Part shown: positions 14,989 through 24,235 of the stretch, one piece after another | Layout: each line of letters begins with the position of its first letter | How positions within the stretch are numbered: position 1 is the stretch's first letter | Origin: an uncultured Alphaproteobacteria bacterium | Lineage (GTDB): Bacteria; Pseudomonadota; Alphaproteobacteria; RF32; CAG-239 | Assembly (NCBI GenBank): GCA_944391465.1 | Contig: CALXTS010000018.1 | Location: 1-38,080, forward strand | Direction of reading: 5' to 3' | DNA length: 38,080 nt | Made by a program: the position numbers and the translations under genes | Notes under the pieces: model-generated | Seen by the model: the letters and a program-made list of their open reading frames with translations, nothing else | The model's database searches: none | What the model was told of the DNA's origin: nothing

Positions 14989-16749
14989 TCACTCTTCAAC
15001 ATCTCCGTTTTCCGACGGGCTTATCATTCCTTTTTTATAAAAATGCATTATGGTAACCGGTTTAATATCCGTTGCCTTAAAAATTGATTTGCGAATTTTA
15101 GCTCGAATATACTCCTCAATTTGTGGAATACGATAATTCAGCTTTAGAGCTTCTTCCGGTATCGACTTTATCATATTCTCTTTTATTTCTGCCGATAATG
15201 CTGCAAAATCTTTTTCCTCTAAAATATCTAAAGACGATATTTGCAAATCTTCAACCTGCCAATGCTCATCAAGAACAACACTGATAAACAGACTACAATT
15301 ATATGCTATCCGTTTGCGATTTTTTATCAATTGAGAATTGAGGCTGGTCAAATTACGTCTATCAACGCCCAAAATTGCCGTCGGAACCTCTGCAACGATT
15401 GCTCCGTGATGTTGTTCTATCAGCACAACTTCTCCATTTCTGGCAATCAAAACATCTTCAACTCCGCAATCTTTGGCAAATCTTTTTTGTTCTCTGATGT
15501 TACGTTTATCTCCGTGAACCGGAATCACGATACGGGGTTTCAGGAGCTCATACATCTGTTTGATTTCTTCTTTTCCTCCGTGCCCTGATGTATGCACCAA
15601 ATATTCTTCAGAAGTTATGACATCAACTCCGGCGTCTCGCAATTTTTCTTGCATCCGTTCTATTTTTTCTTCATTTCCGGGAATGATTTTTGATGAAAAA
15701 ATTATGGCATCGCCCTGACCGAGTTTTATATCTTTATTTTCTCCGTTTACAATTCGAGACAACCCGCTTCTGTAATTACCTTGTGAACCGGCACATATAT
15801 ACAACATTTTATCCAGCGGAATGTTCTTTGCATCTATTGATTCCGAATACGGCGGACAATCTTTTAAATAGCCGCATTCTTTAGCTATTCTCATGTTTTG
15901 GTTAAGACTGCGCCCTGAGATAACCGGAGTACGTCCGGCTTTGTCTGCTGCAATAATCAGACTTTCCATTCTCATAATATTTGATGCAAAACATGTTGCA
16001 ACCAAAGTATTTTTGAATTTTGGGACTAAGTCTATAAGACTTTGTCTTATTTCCATCTCTGAAGGTTCTGCCTTGTTGTGCGACATATTGGTTGAATCGC
16101 CGACGTAAAGCTCTACACCTTCTGCCGCTACTTTTTCAAACGCAGCTCGGTTTGTCGGCAACATTTCCATATTTCCATCATCAAAACGCCAATCCGTCGC
16201 ATGCACAATATTTCCGTATGGCGTACGGATTATCAACGCTGCCGTTTCCGGTGTTGAGTGAACAATGTAGGCATATTCTACACTAAAATCGCCAACCTCA
16301 ACCCTTTCTCCGTTTTTAACGGTATGGAATTTTTCAAAATCGACATACTTGTACTCTTTTAAGCGGTCAATAACATGTCCCATGGCAAATTCCGTTGCAT
16401 AAACCGGACATTCCAACGCCGGCCACACATGAGCTATTGCCCCAAAATGATCTTCATGCGAGTGGGTTATAAATAACCCGTCAATACAATCCTTGTATTC
16501 CGTTAAAAAAGAAGAATCTGCCAAACCAAGTTCTATGCCGGGAAAATCATCATTTAAAAATCCGTACCCCGTATCTACAACGATTATTCTTCCGTTTACT
16601 ATATAGGCGTACATATTAAAGCCGACTTCTTCCGCGCCGCCCAGAGATACAAAATATATTCCCTTCTGTCCTAAAAATTCTACTTTGGAAGAATGATTCT
16701 GTTCTGATATAACATCATCTAATTTAAGTTCTAATTGCTTTTCATTCAT
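14989..16749 (-). CDS. rnj: Ribonuclease J
   Basis: The 586-residue protein has an MBL domain with the HSHEDH motif (about residue 95), a beta-CASP insert, the GDSTNMSH and SGRSLNQNM segments, and the HTSGHGG and IPVHGDKRN motifs of RNase J, then a C-terminal domain. RNase J degrades and matures RNA with both endonuclease and 5'-exonuclease activity. In many alphaproteobacteria it lies downstream of nuoN and birA, exactly as here, which supports vertical inheritance of this block. Confidence 0.95.
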   Translation of the reverse strand: MNEKQLELKLDDVISEQNHSSKVEFLGQKGIYFVSLGGAEEVGFNMYAYIVNGRIIVVDTGYGFLNDDFPGIELGLADSSFLTEYKDCIDGLFITHSHEDHFGAIAHVWPALECPVYATEFAMGHVIDRLKEYKYVDFEKFHTVKNGERVEVGDFSVEYAYIVHSTPETAALIIRTPYGNIVHATDWRFDDGNMEMLPTNRAAFEKVAAEGVELYVGDSTNMSHNKAEPSEMEIRQSLIDLVPKFKNTLVATCFASNIMRMESLIIAADKAGRTPVISGRSLNQNMRIAKECGYLKDCPPYSESIDAKNIPLDKMLYICAGSQGNYRSGLSRIVNGENKDIKLGQGDAIIFSSKIIPGNEEKIERMQEKLRDAGVDVITSEEYLVHTSGHGGKEEIKQMYELLKPRIVIPVHGDKRNIREQKRFAKDCGVEDVLIARNGEVVLIEQHHGAIVAEVPTAILGVDRRNLTSLNSQLIKNRKRIAYNCSLFISVVLDEHWQVEDLQISSLDILEEKDFAALSAEIKENMIKSIPEEALKLNYRIPQIEEYIRAKIRKSIFKATDIKPVTIMHFYKKGMISPSENGDVEE

Positions 16750-16758
16750 AAATTAATT

Positions 16759-17499
16759 TTATTCCTTTATTCTTTGCGGAAAAAAAACATCTCCCGCGTA
16801 TATTTTTTCTATTGTGCCATCTTGTTCCAATAACAAAATTCCGTTTTCATCAACGCCGCGAAATATTCCTTCTTTGGTTGTATCGGGTAAATTTACTTTA
16901 ATCTCTTCATTCAGCCCTTTGGCATGTTCTAACCATAAATCTCTAATTGCACAAAAACCTTTACTTTTCCATAAAGCTATGCGGCGATTAAAATGCTTCA
17001 GATACGCAAAAAGAAACTCTGTTCTGCTAATCTTTATTCCGGCTTCTGCTAAACATGATGTCGGATATAATACACTTTCTGAAATTTTTGGTGCAGATGC
17101 TATGTTTACGCCAATTCCCGCAATTATATATCCTCTTTCGCCTTTTTCAAGCAGAATCCCTGAAATTTTATGATTGTTCAGTAGCACATCGTTCGGCCAT
17201 TTTAGCTGTACAAGTGCTTTTTCATCAAAAAATTTTATTGTTTCCAACAAAACCAATGACACAATGAAAACCAGAGCTCCGATATCTTTATTCTCCAAAG
17301 GGAGTGATAAACTCATAAACAAGTTTCCCTCTAAACCAATCCAGCTCCGACCTCTTCGACCTCTTCCGGATGTCTGCCGTTTTGCCGTCACAATATAAAA
17401 CGGAGATGGCGGATTTATGCTTAGTTTGAGAGCTTCATCATTCGTACTTGTCAATTCCTCATAATCTTGCCACCACCAATTATCTATAAAATCTGCCAT
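16759..17499 (-). CDS. birA: Biotin--[acetyl-CoA-carboxylase] ligase
   Basis: The 246-residue protein is the catalytic-only form without an N-terminal DNA-binding domain. It has TSTNDEAL, the GRGRRGRSW biotinyl-AMP loop, the KWPNDVLL motif with the catalytic Lys, and a C-terminal SH3-like part around GVDENGILLLEQDG. It attaches biotin to carrier proteins. The start overlaps the nuoN stop by one base (TAATG). Confidence 0.95.
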   Translation of the reverse strand: MADFIDNWWWQDYEELTSTNDEALKLSINPPSPFYIVTAKRQTSGRGRRGRSWIGLEGNLFMSLSLPLENKDIGALVFIVSLVLLETIKFFDEKALVQLKWPNDVLLNNHKISGILLEKGERGYIIAGIGVNIASAPKISESVLYPTSCLAEAGIKISRTEFLFAYLKHFNRRIALWKSKGFCAIRDLWLEHAKGLNEEIKVNLPDTTKEGIFRGVDENGILLLEQDGTIEKIYAGDVFFPQRIKE

Positions 17500-18923
17500 T
17501 AAAATCCTCCCGTCAAAATCTTAGCGGCATCTTTTAACAAATAATCCGGATTGACTAATGAGATTATTACCAGAATCATATTTAAAAGCAGACTCATATA
17601 AATTGACTGATCTGTTCTATCAAATGAACCGTTCGGTGCTTCAAAATACAAATGGCGGATTACTTGAAGATATGCGTTGGCTATTAGCAATAGCGACATT
17701 AAAAGCGCTATTATCGGAAACCAACCTGAAGCTGCCATTGTGTTATTAACAACCGATATTAGCCCTAAAAAACCTGTCATCGGAGGCATGCCTATCAATG
17801 AAAAAATAAAAATCAAAAATGCTACTCCTATATAAGGGCGGCTCACGGAAACCCCTTTAATATCCGATAAGGTTTTTAAGTATTCTCCTCGGCTCTTTAA
17901 TCCCAAAAAACAGGTATATATTCCCAACATCGCCAATAAAAAAACCAACATATAAGCAAAAGAACTCAGTAATGACTTTTGATTAAATGCAATAACTGAA
18001 AAAATCACAAAACCTAAATGATACACCGTACTGTAGCCAAACAGGCACCGAAGATTAGACATCCCGTTTGCTGAAAGTGCTCCGACAAATACGGAAACTC
18101 CTCCAAAAATACCAAGTATCCAATAAAGCATATCCTGCAAAGGCATAAAAATTTTTATACTCAATACCAAAAGGCTGGCTAAATAAGCTAAAGGAGGTAT
18201 CAAGCTGATGAAACCGCTGACTGGTAATATCGTCAGACTGACCATTCGGACAAAACACGAATGAAACGGAGCCAACGCCATCATAAACAATAAAAACGCA
18301 ATGATTAATGATGTGGCTAATCTTAACTTGAATGAAACAATTTCTGTTTTTTGTAAGTATGTTGCAATATCCGTATAATTCAGACTTTTGGCTTCTTGGA
18401 AAAAGATTAGGCAACCACCGGTGGAAAGTAATAAAAAAATTACACTGAAAAATATGTACAATCGAGATATTTCTGAAATTATATCCTCATCAACATACAA
18501 TCGTATCAGTACCCAATTGAGCATACAAATACAAAACAGCAAAAATACCGTTAAACCTAAATTCTGTGATGAAATTAACATTTCTAAACACAATAGCTCC
18601 ACCATCGCCAGAGCATAAAACAAAAATGATGGACGATTTTTGCTCAAAAACCATTTTGATGAGAGATAAAACCATACTAATGCAATTAAATACATTACTG
18701 TTTTAAATAATGTCGTATAGTTGTCATTTATCCAAACTTTGGAAAAAACACTTTTGTTATAAAAAACTATGGTGGATATTATTGTTATTAAAATAAAAAC
18801 TTTGCTCAGTGTGAAGAAAGTTTTGGGTGTTTTATCCCGACGATGGTTATTAACCTGCCATGAGATAATCAAGTAAATCAAAAATGAAAGTTCCGGCAAA
18901 AGTATCAGCCAATTCTGCACCAT
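17499..18923 (-). CDS. nuoN: NADH-quinone oxidoreductase subunit N-like, degenerate pump residues
   Basis: The 474-residue membrane protein has about 14 helices and the NuoN pattern in places (SALIGMPPMTGFLG-like end of the core, YSTVYHLGF). It stands last in an L-M-N order followed by birA, typical of alphaproteobacterial nuo operons. Several residues known to be needed for proton movement in complex I appear lost. The Lys before PFH is absent (LAPFHS). The Lys of the next helix is replaced in LIPPLAYL. The Lys expected after GFLG is Leu, and the Glu of the TM5 equivalent is not seen in ISSQNLGL. It may no longer pump. The identity rests on context and partial motifs. Confidence 0.75.
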   Translation of the reverse strand: MVQNWLILLPELSFLIYLIISWQVNNHRRDKTPKTFFTLSKVFILITIISTIVFYNKSVFSKVWINDNYTTLFKTVMYLIALVWFYLSSKWFLSKNRPSFLFYALAMVELLCLEMLISSQNLGLTVFLLFCICMLNWVLIRLYVDEDIISEISRLYIFFSVIFLLLSTGGCLIFFQEAKSLNYTDIATYLQKTEIVSFKLRLATSLIIAFLLFMMALAPFHSCFVRMVSLTILPVSGFISLIPPLAYLASLLVLSIKIFMPLQDMLYWILGIFGGVSVFVGALSANGMSNLRCLFGYSTVYHLGFVIFSVIAFNQKSLLSSFAYMLVFLLAMLGIYTCFLGLKSRGEYLKTLSDIKGVSVSRPYIGVAFLIFIFSLIGMPPMTGFLGLISVVNNTMAASGWFPIIALLMSLLLIANAYLQVIRHLYFEAPNGSFDRTDQSIYMSLLLNMILVIISLVNPDYLLKDAAKILTGGF

Positions 18924-18934
18924 TTATTTTCTCC

Positions 18935-20368
18935 TTACCCGACAACAAACCACAATGGCCTGATAAATGACATCAGCAAAATAAAAATAACAAATAACAT
19001 AAAATAAAACATCTTCTTTGAAATATCATCATTACTTGAAATTGGGCACTCTGCATTGCTTAGTTTAAGTTTATATAATTCTTGCAGCAATGTTGCTCCT
19101 ACCAAAAACAATGTTCCAATCAAAAGCATTCCCATACGAATATTTGACTCCAACAACTTGGATAATATCAAAAAATTATTAATGAAAACAGCGGACAGCG
19201 GCATTCCTATAGCGGCTATAGTCAGATATGAATATATGAATGACAAACGAGGAACTCTGCATAAAAATCCATGTTCATTCGTTTGGTAGCTTTCTTGTTT
19301 GCGATAAATATATCCTGATAAAACTGACATTCCCGCAAAAATAATCAAAAAACTAAAGACAGAAAATCCTATATTCATGAGAATTAACGCATCAGTTGTC
19401 AGGGCTCCAATCAAATACATAATATAATAAACTGTCACATACGCAAACAGTTTGTATTGAGAATCTTTATTAATCAGCCCGATTAAAGAGATAAACATCA
19501 TGGTTATAATGCCAATTATGTTAATCCATGTCCCGTAAAGCTCTACCGGTAAACTGCTCTTATCAGGCAGAAATCGGATAAAACCATAAATTCCCGTTAG
19601 CGGCAGTAGCGAACTGATTATAAAAACTAACGGATTTCGTATTCCTGAGCTTACCGATGATATCCAATAATGGAACGGCCATATCGGAATTCTTGAAAGA
19701 AAAGAAACAAATACCGCTGCCCAAACATAAAACTCAATTTCTTTAGGAACTCTCAGCTTTGCTAATTTTTCAAGTGTGACCGACCCATGATGTTTGTATA
19801 TGTACATGGTTACGGCAAATAAGATTATTGCGCCTAAGAAGTTATATAGAAAAAATCTATTTACAACGCTTTGTTTACGGACCTCTCCGAACATCCCTAT
19901 CAACATATAAAGCGGGAGCAACATTGCCTCAAAAAAGATATAAAAAGAAAAAATATCGGCTGAGACAAAAAATCCGGTTATCATACTTAAGAAAAGTAAT
20001 GTAAATATCATTAATGATTTTTGCTTGTATATATTGGAACGAACACCGATAACACCGATTAAAACAGCTATATGCACGGCAAGAATTAGTATTAACGCAA
20101 ATGTATCAACCCCAAAAGTAATGTCTATTTTCGGACTCTGCAGCCATGAAAAATGCTCAAAAAGTTGAACTGTTTGCTTTTTCTCATCAATAACCATGAA
20201 AATACGCCAAATCAGCAAAATATTTGCCATGATTGAAAACACGCAAACATTAAATGCGTTTCGACCGCCTATTTCGTCATTTTCTTCATCTTTTGCCGTT
20301 AACGCAAATAATAATCCAAAAAAAGGAATCGCTATAATTAATGATAAAAGAGCAAATGGACTATTCAT
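18935..20368 (-). CDS. nuoM: NADH-quinone oxidoreductase subunit M-like, degenerate pump residues
   Basis: The 477-residue membrane protein keeps the NuoM segment FFEAMLLPLYMLIGMFG, with its conserved Glu, and IPIWPFHYW. The Lys usually just before this segment is Arg (SRIP). The Lys usual in GILLKxxxYG is replaced in SSLLPLTGIYG. The SHMGF-type His is missing in VYYIMYLIG, and the GE pair of the C-terminal half reads INNF. These are the positions equivalent to the E. coli pump lysines and terminal glutamate. The start overlaps the nuoL end by eight bases. Confidence 0.8.
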   Translation of the reverse strand: MNSPFALLSLIIAIPFFGLLFALTAKDEENDEIGGRNAFNVCVFSIMANILLIWRIFMVIDEKKQTVQLFEHFSWLQSPKIDITFGVDTFALILILAVHIAVLIGVIGVRSNIYKQKSLMIFTLLFLSMITGFFVSADIFSFYIFFEAMLLPLYMLIGMFGEVRKQSVVNRFFLYNFLGAIILFAVTMYIYKHHGSVTLEKLAKLRVPKEIEFYVWAAVFVSFLSRIPIWPFHYWISSVSSGIRNPLVFIISSLLPLTGIYGFIRFLPDKSSLPVELYGTWINIIGIITMMFISLIGLINKDSQYKLFAYVTVYYIMYLIGALTTDALILMNIGFSVFSFLIIFAGMSVLSGYIYRKQESYQTNEHGFLCRVPRLSFIYSYLTIAAIGMPLSAVFINNFLILSKLLESNIRMGMLLIGTLFLVGATLLQELYKLKLSNAECPISSNDDISKKMFYFMLFVIFILLMSFIRPLWFVVG

Positions 20369-22022
20369 ATTGATACCCTACACAAATAAAAATGATACCT
20401 AACCCCAGCAAAAGCATAAATAAATAATTCAGCCATGCCGTACTCTGGACTCTTTGTAATCCCCTGACTAGCATTCCCGTTGTCTCGGAAATTGAACCAA
20501 TAATTGTCCGCTCAATGATTACAAAATCAATACTTAACCATAAAATTCTGCCTAATATGCGTATCGGCGCAATGATAAACAAGCTATATATTTTATGAAG
20601 TAAATCGCTATCTTGAACAAAATCCGAATCATTAAAACGATTAAGTATCCTAAATACCCCTAATCTGCAAAAAATTATCCAAGCTAATACTCCTGCATAG
20701 AAATAAATATTTTGCGCCATTTCACTGTTGCTAACCCCCCAAATAAGTCCGACAAACAACGGAACCATTAGACCCCAGTGAAGATTTTTTAATAATGCAT
20801 AAACATACTCATCGGCGTTTAACGGAGCAAAGTAAACTTGATAAAAAATATGAGCAAAAACAACCAGAACCACTCCGCCGAAAATATAAAAATAGATAGC
20901 CAAATCAATTACTGTAAACTTTAGCCAGAAAGCACTCCATGTCATTATTCCCAATATGCCGAGAATTAAATTAAATTTCAGAGGTTTCCAAAATCCTCCC
21001 ATTTCCGATACGTATATTTCATCTGATGCCGATAAGATAACCATGTAAAGAAGATAATTCAAAAGTAATTGTAGCGGCAACATATATGTAATAACCATAC
21101 TTAAGTAGGTCTGATTATGATATAGCAATGCAAAGTAAAAGGCATAAAACATCAAATTCAAGTAAAGTGCTTTGGCTTTTAAGCTATCCATCAGCAAAGC
21201 CCCGAAAAATCCCCATAATATAGAGAGCGTAACTATTGTTAAAATTATCGGTTCAGAAAGCTGACTGCTATTCCAAAGAGGTTTCAAAATTACAAAAAGA
21301 ACAAGTCCTGATAACGGATTGCCTAAGAAATAAAAAACCATAATTCGTGAAAAAGACATTTTTTGCAAATCCAGCAATTTGTTTTGGAATAAAAACAGTC
21401 CGCTTTTAGCAAAGACCGCCGCTAATACCAAAACTGCTATCAAATCTTTGTGTCTGGCCTTTTTCAGATATTTTCCAAATGATGAAATATTAATATTATC
21501 AAGCCCGCTAAAGACTATTGCCAATGCCGTAAACAAGCACATTTCTGCAAAAAAGCAATAATATAACGATTTTTCTCTCGCTTCTGGCTGATTTATCAGA
21601 TAAAAACTAAAAAGCGTAAAAAAGCAACTTCCCGATAATAATTGAACAAAGTCTTTACTGTTATATAAAAGGATAAAAACGGGAACCGCCATTAAAAGCA
21701 TTGTATTATAGTTTTGCGGGGAGTTGTCTTTACGATAAACAATATTCTGGTACATCAAAAACAATATCATTCCCAAGAGCGGTAATAATAATTTGCATAG
21801 TTCCTTTGTTGTTGATAAATTTAAATTGGCTTTAAAACCTTTGTACGGAAGCCATTCCAATAAATAAGATGATGCTATTTTTCCTTCTATGGAATTACTC
21901 AACCAATATAAAATATATGCTGTTATACCTAACAAAAAAATATCCCAGCCTCTGCTGCGGATTTTTACCGATTGCGCCAATACTGACATTATCATCAGAG
22001 AAATGAATATCTGCAAAACCAT
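20361..22022 (-). CDS. nuoL: NADH-quinone oxidoreductase subunit L-like, divergent
   Basis: The 553-residue protein is shorter and more divergent than usual NuoL (about 610-650 residues). Recognisable parts are FAKSGLFLFQNKLL, matching the K-containing segment before the HTWLPDA region, FWLKFTVID near the second-half lysine, and the C-terminal IDFVIIERTI and LQRVQSTAWLNY, typical of the NuoL lateral helix end. The Glu of the TM5 segment appears replaced (LLSGSCFF). It is the first gene of the L-M-N run. Genes nuoA-K are not upstream, where an unrelated small gene and terminator stand. Confidence 0.75.
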   Translation of the reverse strand: MVLQIFISLMIMSVLAQSVKIRSRGWDIFLLGITAYILYWLSNSIEGKIASSYLLEWLPYKGFKANLNLSTTKELCKLLLPLLGMILFLMYQNIVYRKDNSPQNYNTMLLMAVPVFILLYNSKDFVQLLSGSCFFTLFSFYLINQPEAREKSLYYCFFAEMCLFTALAIVFSGLDNINISSFGKYLKKARHKDLIAVLVLAAVFAKSGLFLFQNKLLDLQKMSFSRIMVFYFLGNPLSGLVLFVILKPLWNSSQLSEPIILTIVTLSILWGFFGALLMDSLKAKALYLNLMFYAFYFALLYHNQTYLSMVITYMLPLQLLLNYLLYMVILSASDEIYVSEMGGFWKPLKFNLILGILGIMTWSAFWLKFTVIDLAIYFYIFGGVVLVVFAHIFYQVYFAPLNADEYVYALLKNLHWGLMVPLFVGLIWGVSNSEMAQNIYFYAGVLAWIIFCRLGVFRILNRFNDSDFVQDSDLLHKIYSLFIIAPIRILGRILWLSIDFVIIERTIIGSISETTGMLVRGLQRVQSTAWLNYLFMLLLGLGIIFICVGYQYE

Positions 22023-22065
22023 TTGTTTGATACCTTCTTTGATTACCCTGGGCGTAATATACCAA

Positions 22066-22094
22066 AAAATAAGGGCTTTTAAAGCCCTTATTTT
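22066..22094 (-). terminator. Terminator of the 101-residue gene
   Basis: AAAATAAGGGCTTT (22066-22079) and AAAGCCCTTATTTT (22081-22094) form a near-perfect dyad with T-rich flanks on both strands. It separates the small upstream gene from nuoL. Confidence 0.8.
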
Positions 22095-22124
22095 AAGAAT
22101 AAAACTGTTTATGTGTATAAAAAA

Positions 22125-22430
22125 CTAAAGCAAGGCACTCAGACTTCTGACAATTCGTACCGGAACCATATATTCACGGGCGACTTCATCACCATCTATT
22201 TCAGCAACTAAAACTTCATCAACAGCTTTTAACGGGCTCCGAGCTCCGGCTGCAATAGAATTCAGAAAAACTGCACTTTCGCGACTCCGATATAGCAATG
22301 CTCTTTCTCCGCCATCATATACAAAACGAGGATTTTCAGGACCTCCGCGGCGCTGTTTGATTACAATCAGAATCTCTCCGGCTTCATTTTGCAGAATGTC
22401 ATATCTGCCTTCTTGTTCTGTATTATCCAT
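22125..22430 (-). CDS. Hypothetical protein, 101 residues
   Basis: I do not recognise the family. The protein is soluble and has no signal peptide. It has an N-terminal strand pair (GRYDILQNEAGEILIVI), a central RRGGPENPRFVYDGGERALLYRS part and a C-terminal EYMVPVRIVRSLSALL. Its composition is host-like, with many CpG, and it has its own terminator, so it is probably a real single gene. Confidence 0.7.
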   Translation of the reverse strand: MDNTEQEGRYDILQNEAGEILIVIKQRRGGPENPRFVYDGGERALLYRSRESAVFLNSIAAGARSPLKAVDEVLVAEIDGDEVAREYMVPVRIVRSLSALL

Positions 22431-22535
22431 ACCAACCTCTATATGATTTCAAATTTATAATTGTGTGTATCCTAACATGAAATTATTAATAAATATACTA
22501 CATTTTTATTTTTTTCATTTTTTTAATTTTTTTTA

Positions 22536-22564
22536 TTGACTATGTTTTTTTTATAGATTATACA
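22536..22564 (+). promoter_or_regulatory. Promoter of tRNA-Lys
   Basis: TTGACT (22536-22541), a 17-base spacer and TATACA (22559-22564) lie 15 bases before the tRNA 5' end. The rest of 22431-22579 is AT-rich and shows no gene. Confidence 0.75.
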
Positions 22565-22579
22565 CTACTCCAGTGTTAA

Positions 22580-22655
22580 GGGTGCGTAGCTCAGTCGGTA
22601 GAGCATTTGACTTTTAATCAAAGGGTCCCGGGTTCGAATCCCGGCGCGCTCACCA
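22580..22655 (+). tRNA. tRNA-Lys (anticodon UUU)
   Basis: A complete cloverleaf is visible. The acceptor GGGTGCG pairs with CGCGCTC (with two G-U pairs). The D arm contains GCTCAGTCGGTAGAGC, the anticodon loop CTTTTAA has TTT, and the T arm CCGGGTTCGAATCCCGG is perfect. The 3' CCA is encoded. A terminator follows directly. Confidence 0.97.
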
Positions 22656-22659
22656 TTTG

Positions 22660-22685
22660 AAACTCCGTTTTTACGGAGTTTTTTT
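22660..22685 (+). terminator. Terminator of tRNA-Lys
   Basis: AAACTCCGT (22660-22668) pairs with ACGGAGTTT (22673-22681), followed by a T-run. Confidence 0.85.
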
Positions 22686-22707
22686 GTTATCTACAAAATA
22701 ACATACT

Positions 22708-22734
22708 AAAAAAACGGAGGTTTTATCCTCCGTT
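22708..22734 (-). terminator. Terminator after hisS remnant
   Basis: On the minus strand AACGGAGG (22734-22727) pairs with CCTCCGTT (22720-22713) and is followed by seven T. It lies just after the hisS stop codon, so the original hisS end is intact. Confidence 0.8.
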
Positions 22735-22756
22735 CTTTAGCTTCTAACCTTCAAGG

Positions 22757-23176
22757 TCATTTTTTCAGGCATTCTTTGACTTGTTCCGCAAGTTTCGGAT
22801 ACTCTTGAATAACAACATAGGCTCCATCAATCACTATTCCACAAAAGTTTCTGGAAACCGCATAATCAAAAAGTTTGCCACTCTCTTGGAAATCTGCGCA
22901 AAAATCCGTGTTGATTCCTGATTTGCGCAATTTTGCCACCAAGTTAAGCATCTCTTTGGTGTTTTCCTTAAACGTTGCAACCAAAACTTTGGGAACCAGA
23001 ACCGACGGATACATCTTTTTATCAAACATTGCTACCGCCAAACGGTCTAGTCCCAAAGCCATGCCGACACAACCAAAATCACTTCCGCCCATGTCTTTAA
23101 CCAAATTATCAAATCTTCCGCCGCCTAAAACAGCTCCGACTCCTGACTTTGGCAAGACTCCTTCCAAAATAAAATA
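22757..23176 (-). pseudogene. hisS: Histidyl-tRNA synthetase, 5'-truncated remnant
   Basis: The frame encodes about 139 residues covering class II motif 3 (GGGRFDNLV and GMALGLDRLAVAM) and the anticodon-binding domain, to a normal C-terminus. The catalytic N-terminal two thirds, including motifs 1 and 2, are missing. Homology stops abruptly at a TAG at 23179-23177, only about 17 codons before GGGRF, and the sequence beyond is unrelated. No ATG is available; only a TTG at 23167. A working hisS must exist elsewhere if this is real. A rearrangement in a strain, or an assembly join at about 23177, are both possible. Confidence 0.85.
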
Positions 23177-23291
23177 CTATGGTATCATGTTAAAATTTTC
23201 TAATTCTGAGTTTGAAAGATTCTCTTCATTCCAATTGTCGAGTAATTAATTTGTTTACTTTATTATTTATTTAGATTAGATAATCAATGCT

Positions 23292-24215
23292 ATGAAAACT
23301 AAATTCCTTAATTATAAACAAAAATACATTAATGTTGATGATACACATACCGTTGCATACAAAGAATACGGTAAAGTTGGCGGTGTCCCTGTTTTAATGC
23401 TTCACGGAGGTCCGGGAGGAAGCATCAATACTAACCTTATCAAACTGATAGATTTGGATTATTTTCATTTATTTACTATTGACCAGAGAGGTTGTGGTCT
23501 CAGCACGCCTAAAGGTTGCTTAAAAAACAATGAGACATCTCTTTTGGTTGAGGATATTGAAAAAATTCGCCAAACCGAAAATCTTGATAAATGCATTATT
23601 TTCGGCCGTTCTTGGGGAACTACGCTTGGAATTTTATATGCCTTAAAATATCCGCAACATTGTCTTTCTTTGGTATTAAGAGGTATCTTTTTAGCCAGAG
23701 ATGAAGATGAAGATTGGACCTTTCATGGTTCTCAAAAAATTTTTCCTCTGCAATGGGCTGAATTTTCTCATGGGTTAAATCCTTCATGTAATCTTAATCA
23801 GCAATTTGCTTCTTTAATTTTCGGAGCCAGTCGTGAGATTGCTTTGGAAGCCAGTCGCAGAATGACGCAATATTTTAATATTTTGGCAACGAACAACCCT
23901 TTATCTCCCAAGCCATCAGCTAATGATGATGATTTAATTGCCAATAGAATCTTTCTTCATTACAGTATGAACCATTATTTCTTAGACGATTTTCATTTAA
24001 CCGAACGCCTCTCTGATTTGGAGAAAAACAACATTAAAGGATATATCATCCACGGCGGAAAAGATTATGATTGCAGAGTTGAACAGGCCTATCTCTTACA
24101 CAAATTATGGCCCTCATCAAAGTTAATTATTGAACCTGAGGCTTCTCATTGTGATTATCAAGATTTTATTCTTAAGGATATTTTTTCTGTATTTGAAGAA
24201 ATAAAAGGCTCGTAA
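23292..24215 (+). CDS. pip: Proline iminopeptidase-like alpha/beta hydrolase
   Basis: The 307-residue protein has the features of the S33 family. These are the HGGPGGS oxyanion loop (about 39-45), DQRGCGLS, the nucleophile elbow GRSWGTT (Ser about 110), Asp in HGGKDYDCRV (about 255) and His in ASHCDYQ (about 285). It would remove N-terminal proline from peptides in the cytoplasm. Length is normal. The nucleophile elbow has Arg where Gly is usual, but G-x-S-x-G is kept. It begins next to the hisS breakpoint. Confidence 0.88.
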   Translation: MKTKFLNYKQKYINVDDTHTVAYKEYGKVGGVPVLMLHGGPGGSINTNLIKLIDLDYFHLFTIDQRGCGLSTPKGCLKNNETSLLVEDIEKIRQTENLDKCIIFGRSWGTTLGILYALKYPQHCLSLVLRGIFLARDEDEDWTFHGSQKIFPLQWAEFSHGLNPSCNLNQQFASLIFGASREIALEASRRMTQYFNILATNNPLSPKPSANDDDLIANRIFLHYSMNHYFLDDFHLTERLSDLEKNNIKGYIIHGGKDYDCRVEQAYLLHKLWPSSKLIIEPEASHCDYQDFILKDIFSVFEEIKGS

Positions 24216-24231
24216 CATCCGACGAGCCTTT
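24204..24231. terminator. Bidirectional terminator between pip and flavoprotein gene
   Basis: AAAGGCTCGT (24204-24213) pairs perfectly with ACGAGCCTTT (24222-24231). The left arm includes the last codons of pip. T-runs on both strands allow it to serve both convergent genes. Confidence 0.75.
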
Positions 24232-24235
24232 ATTG

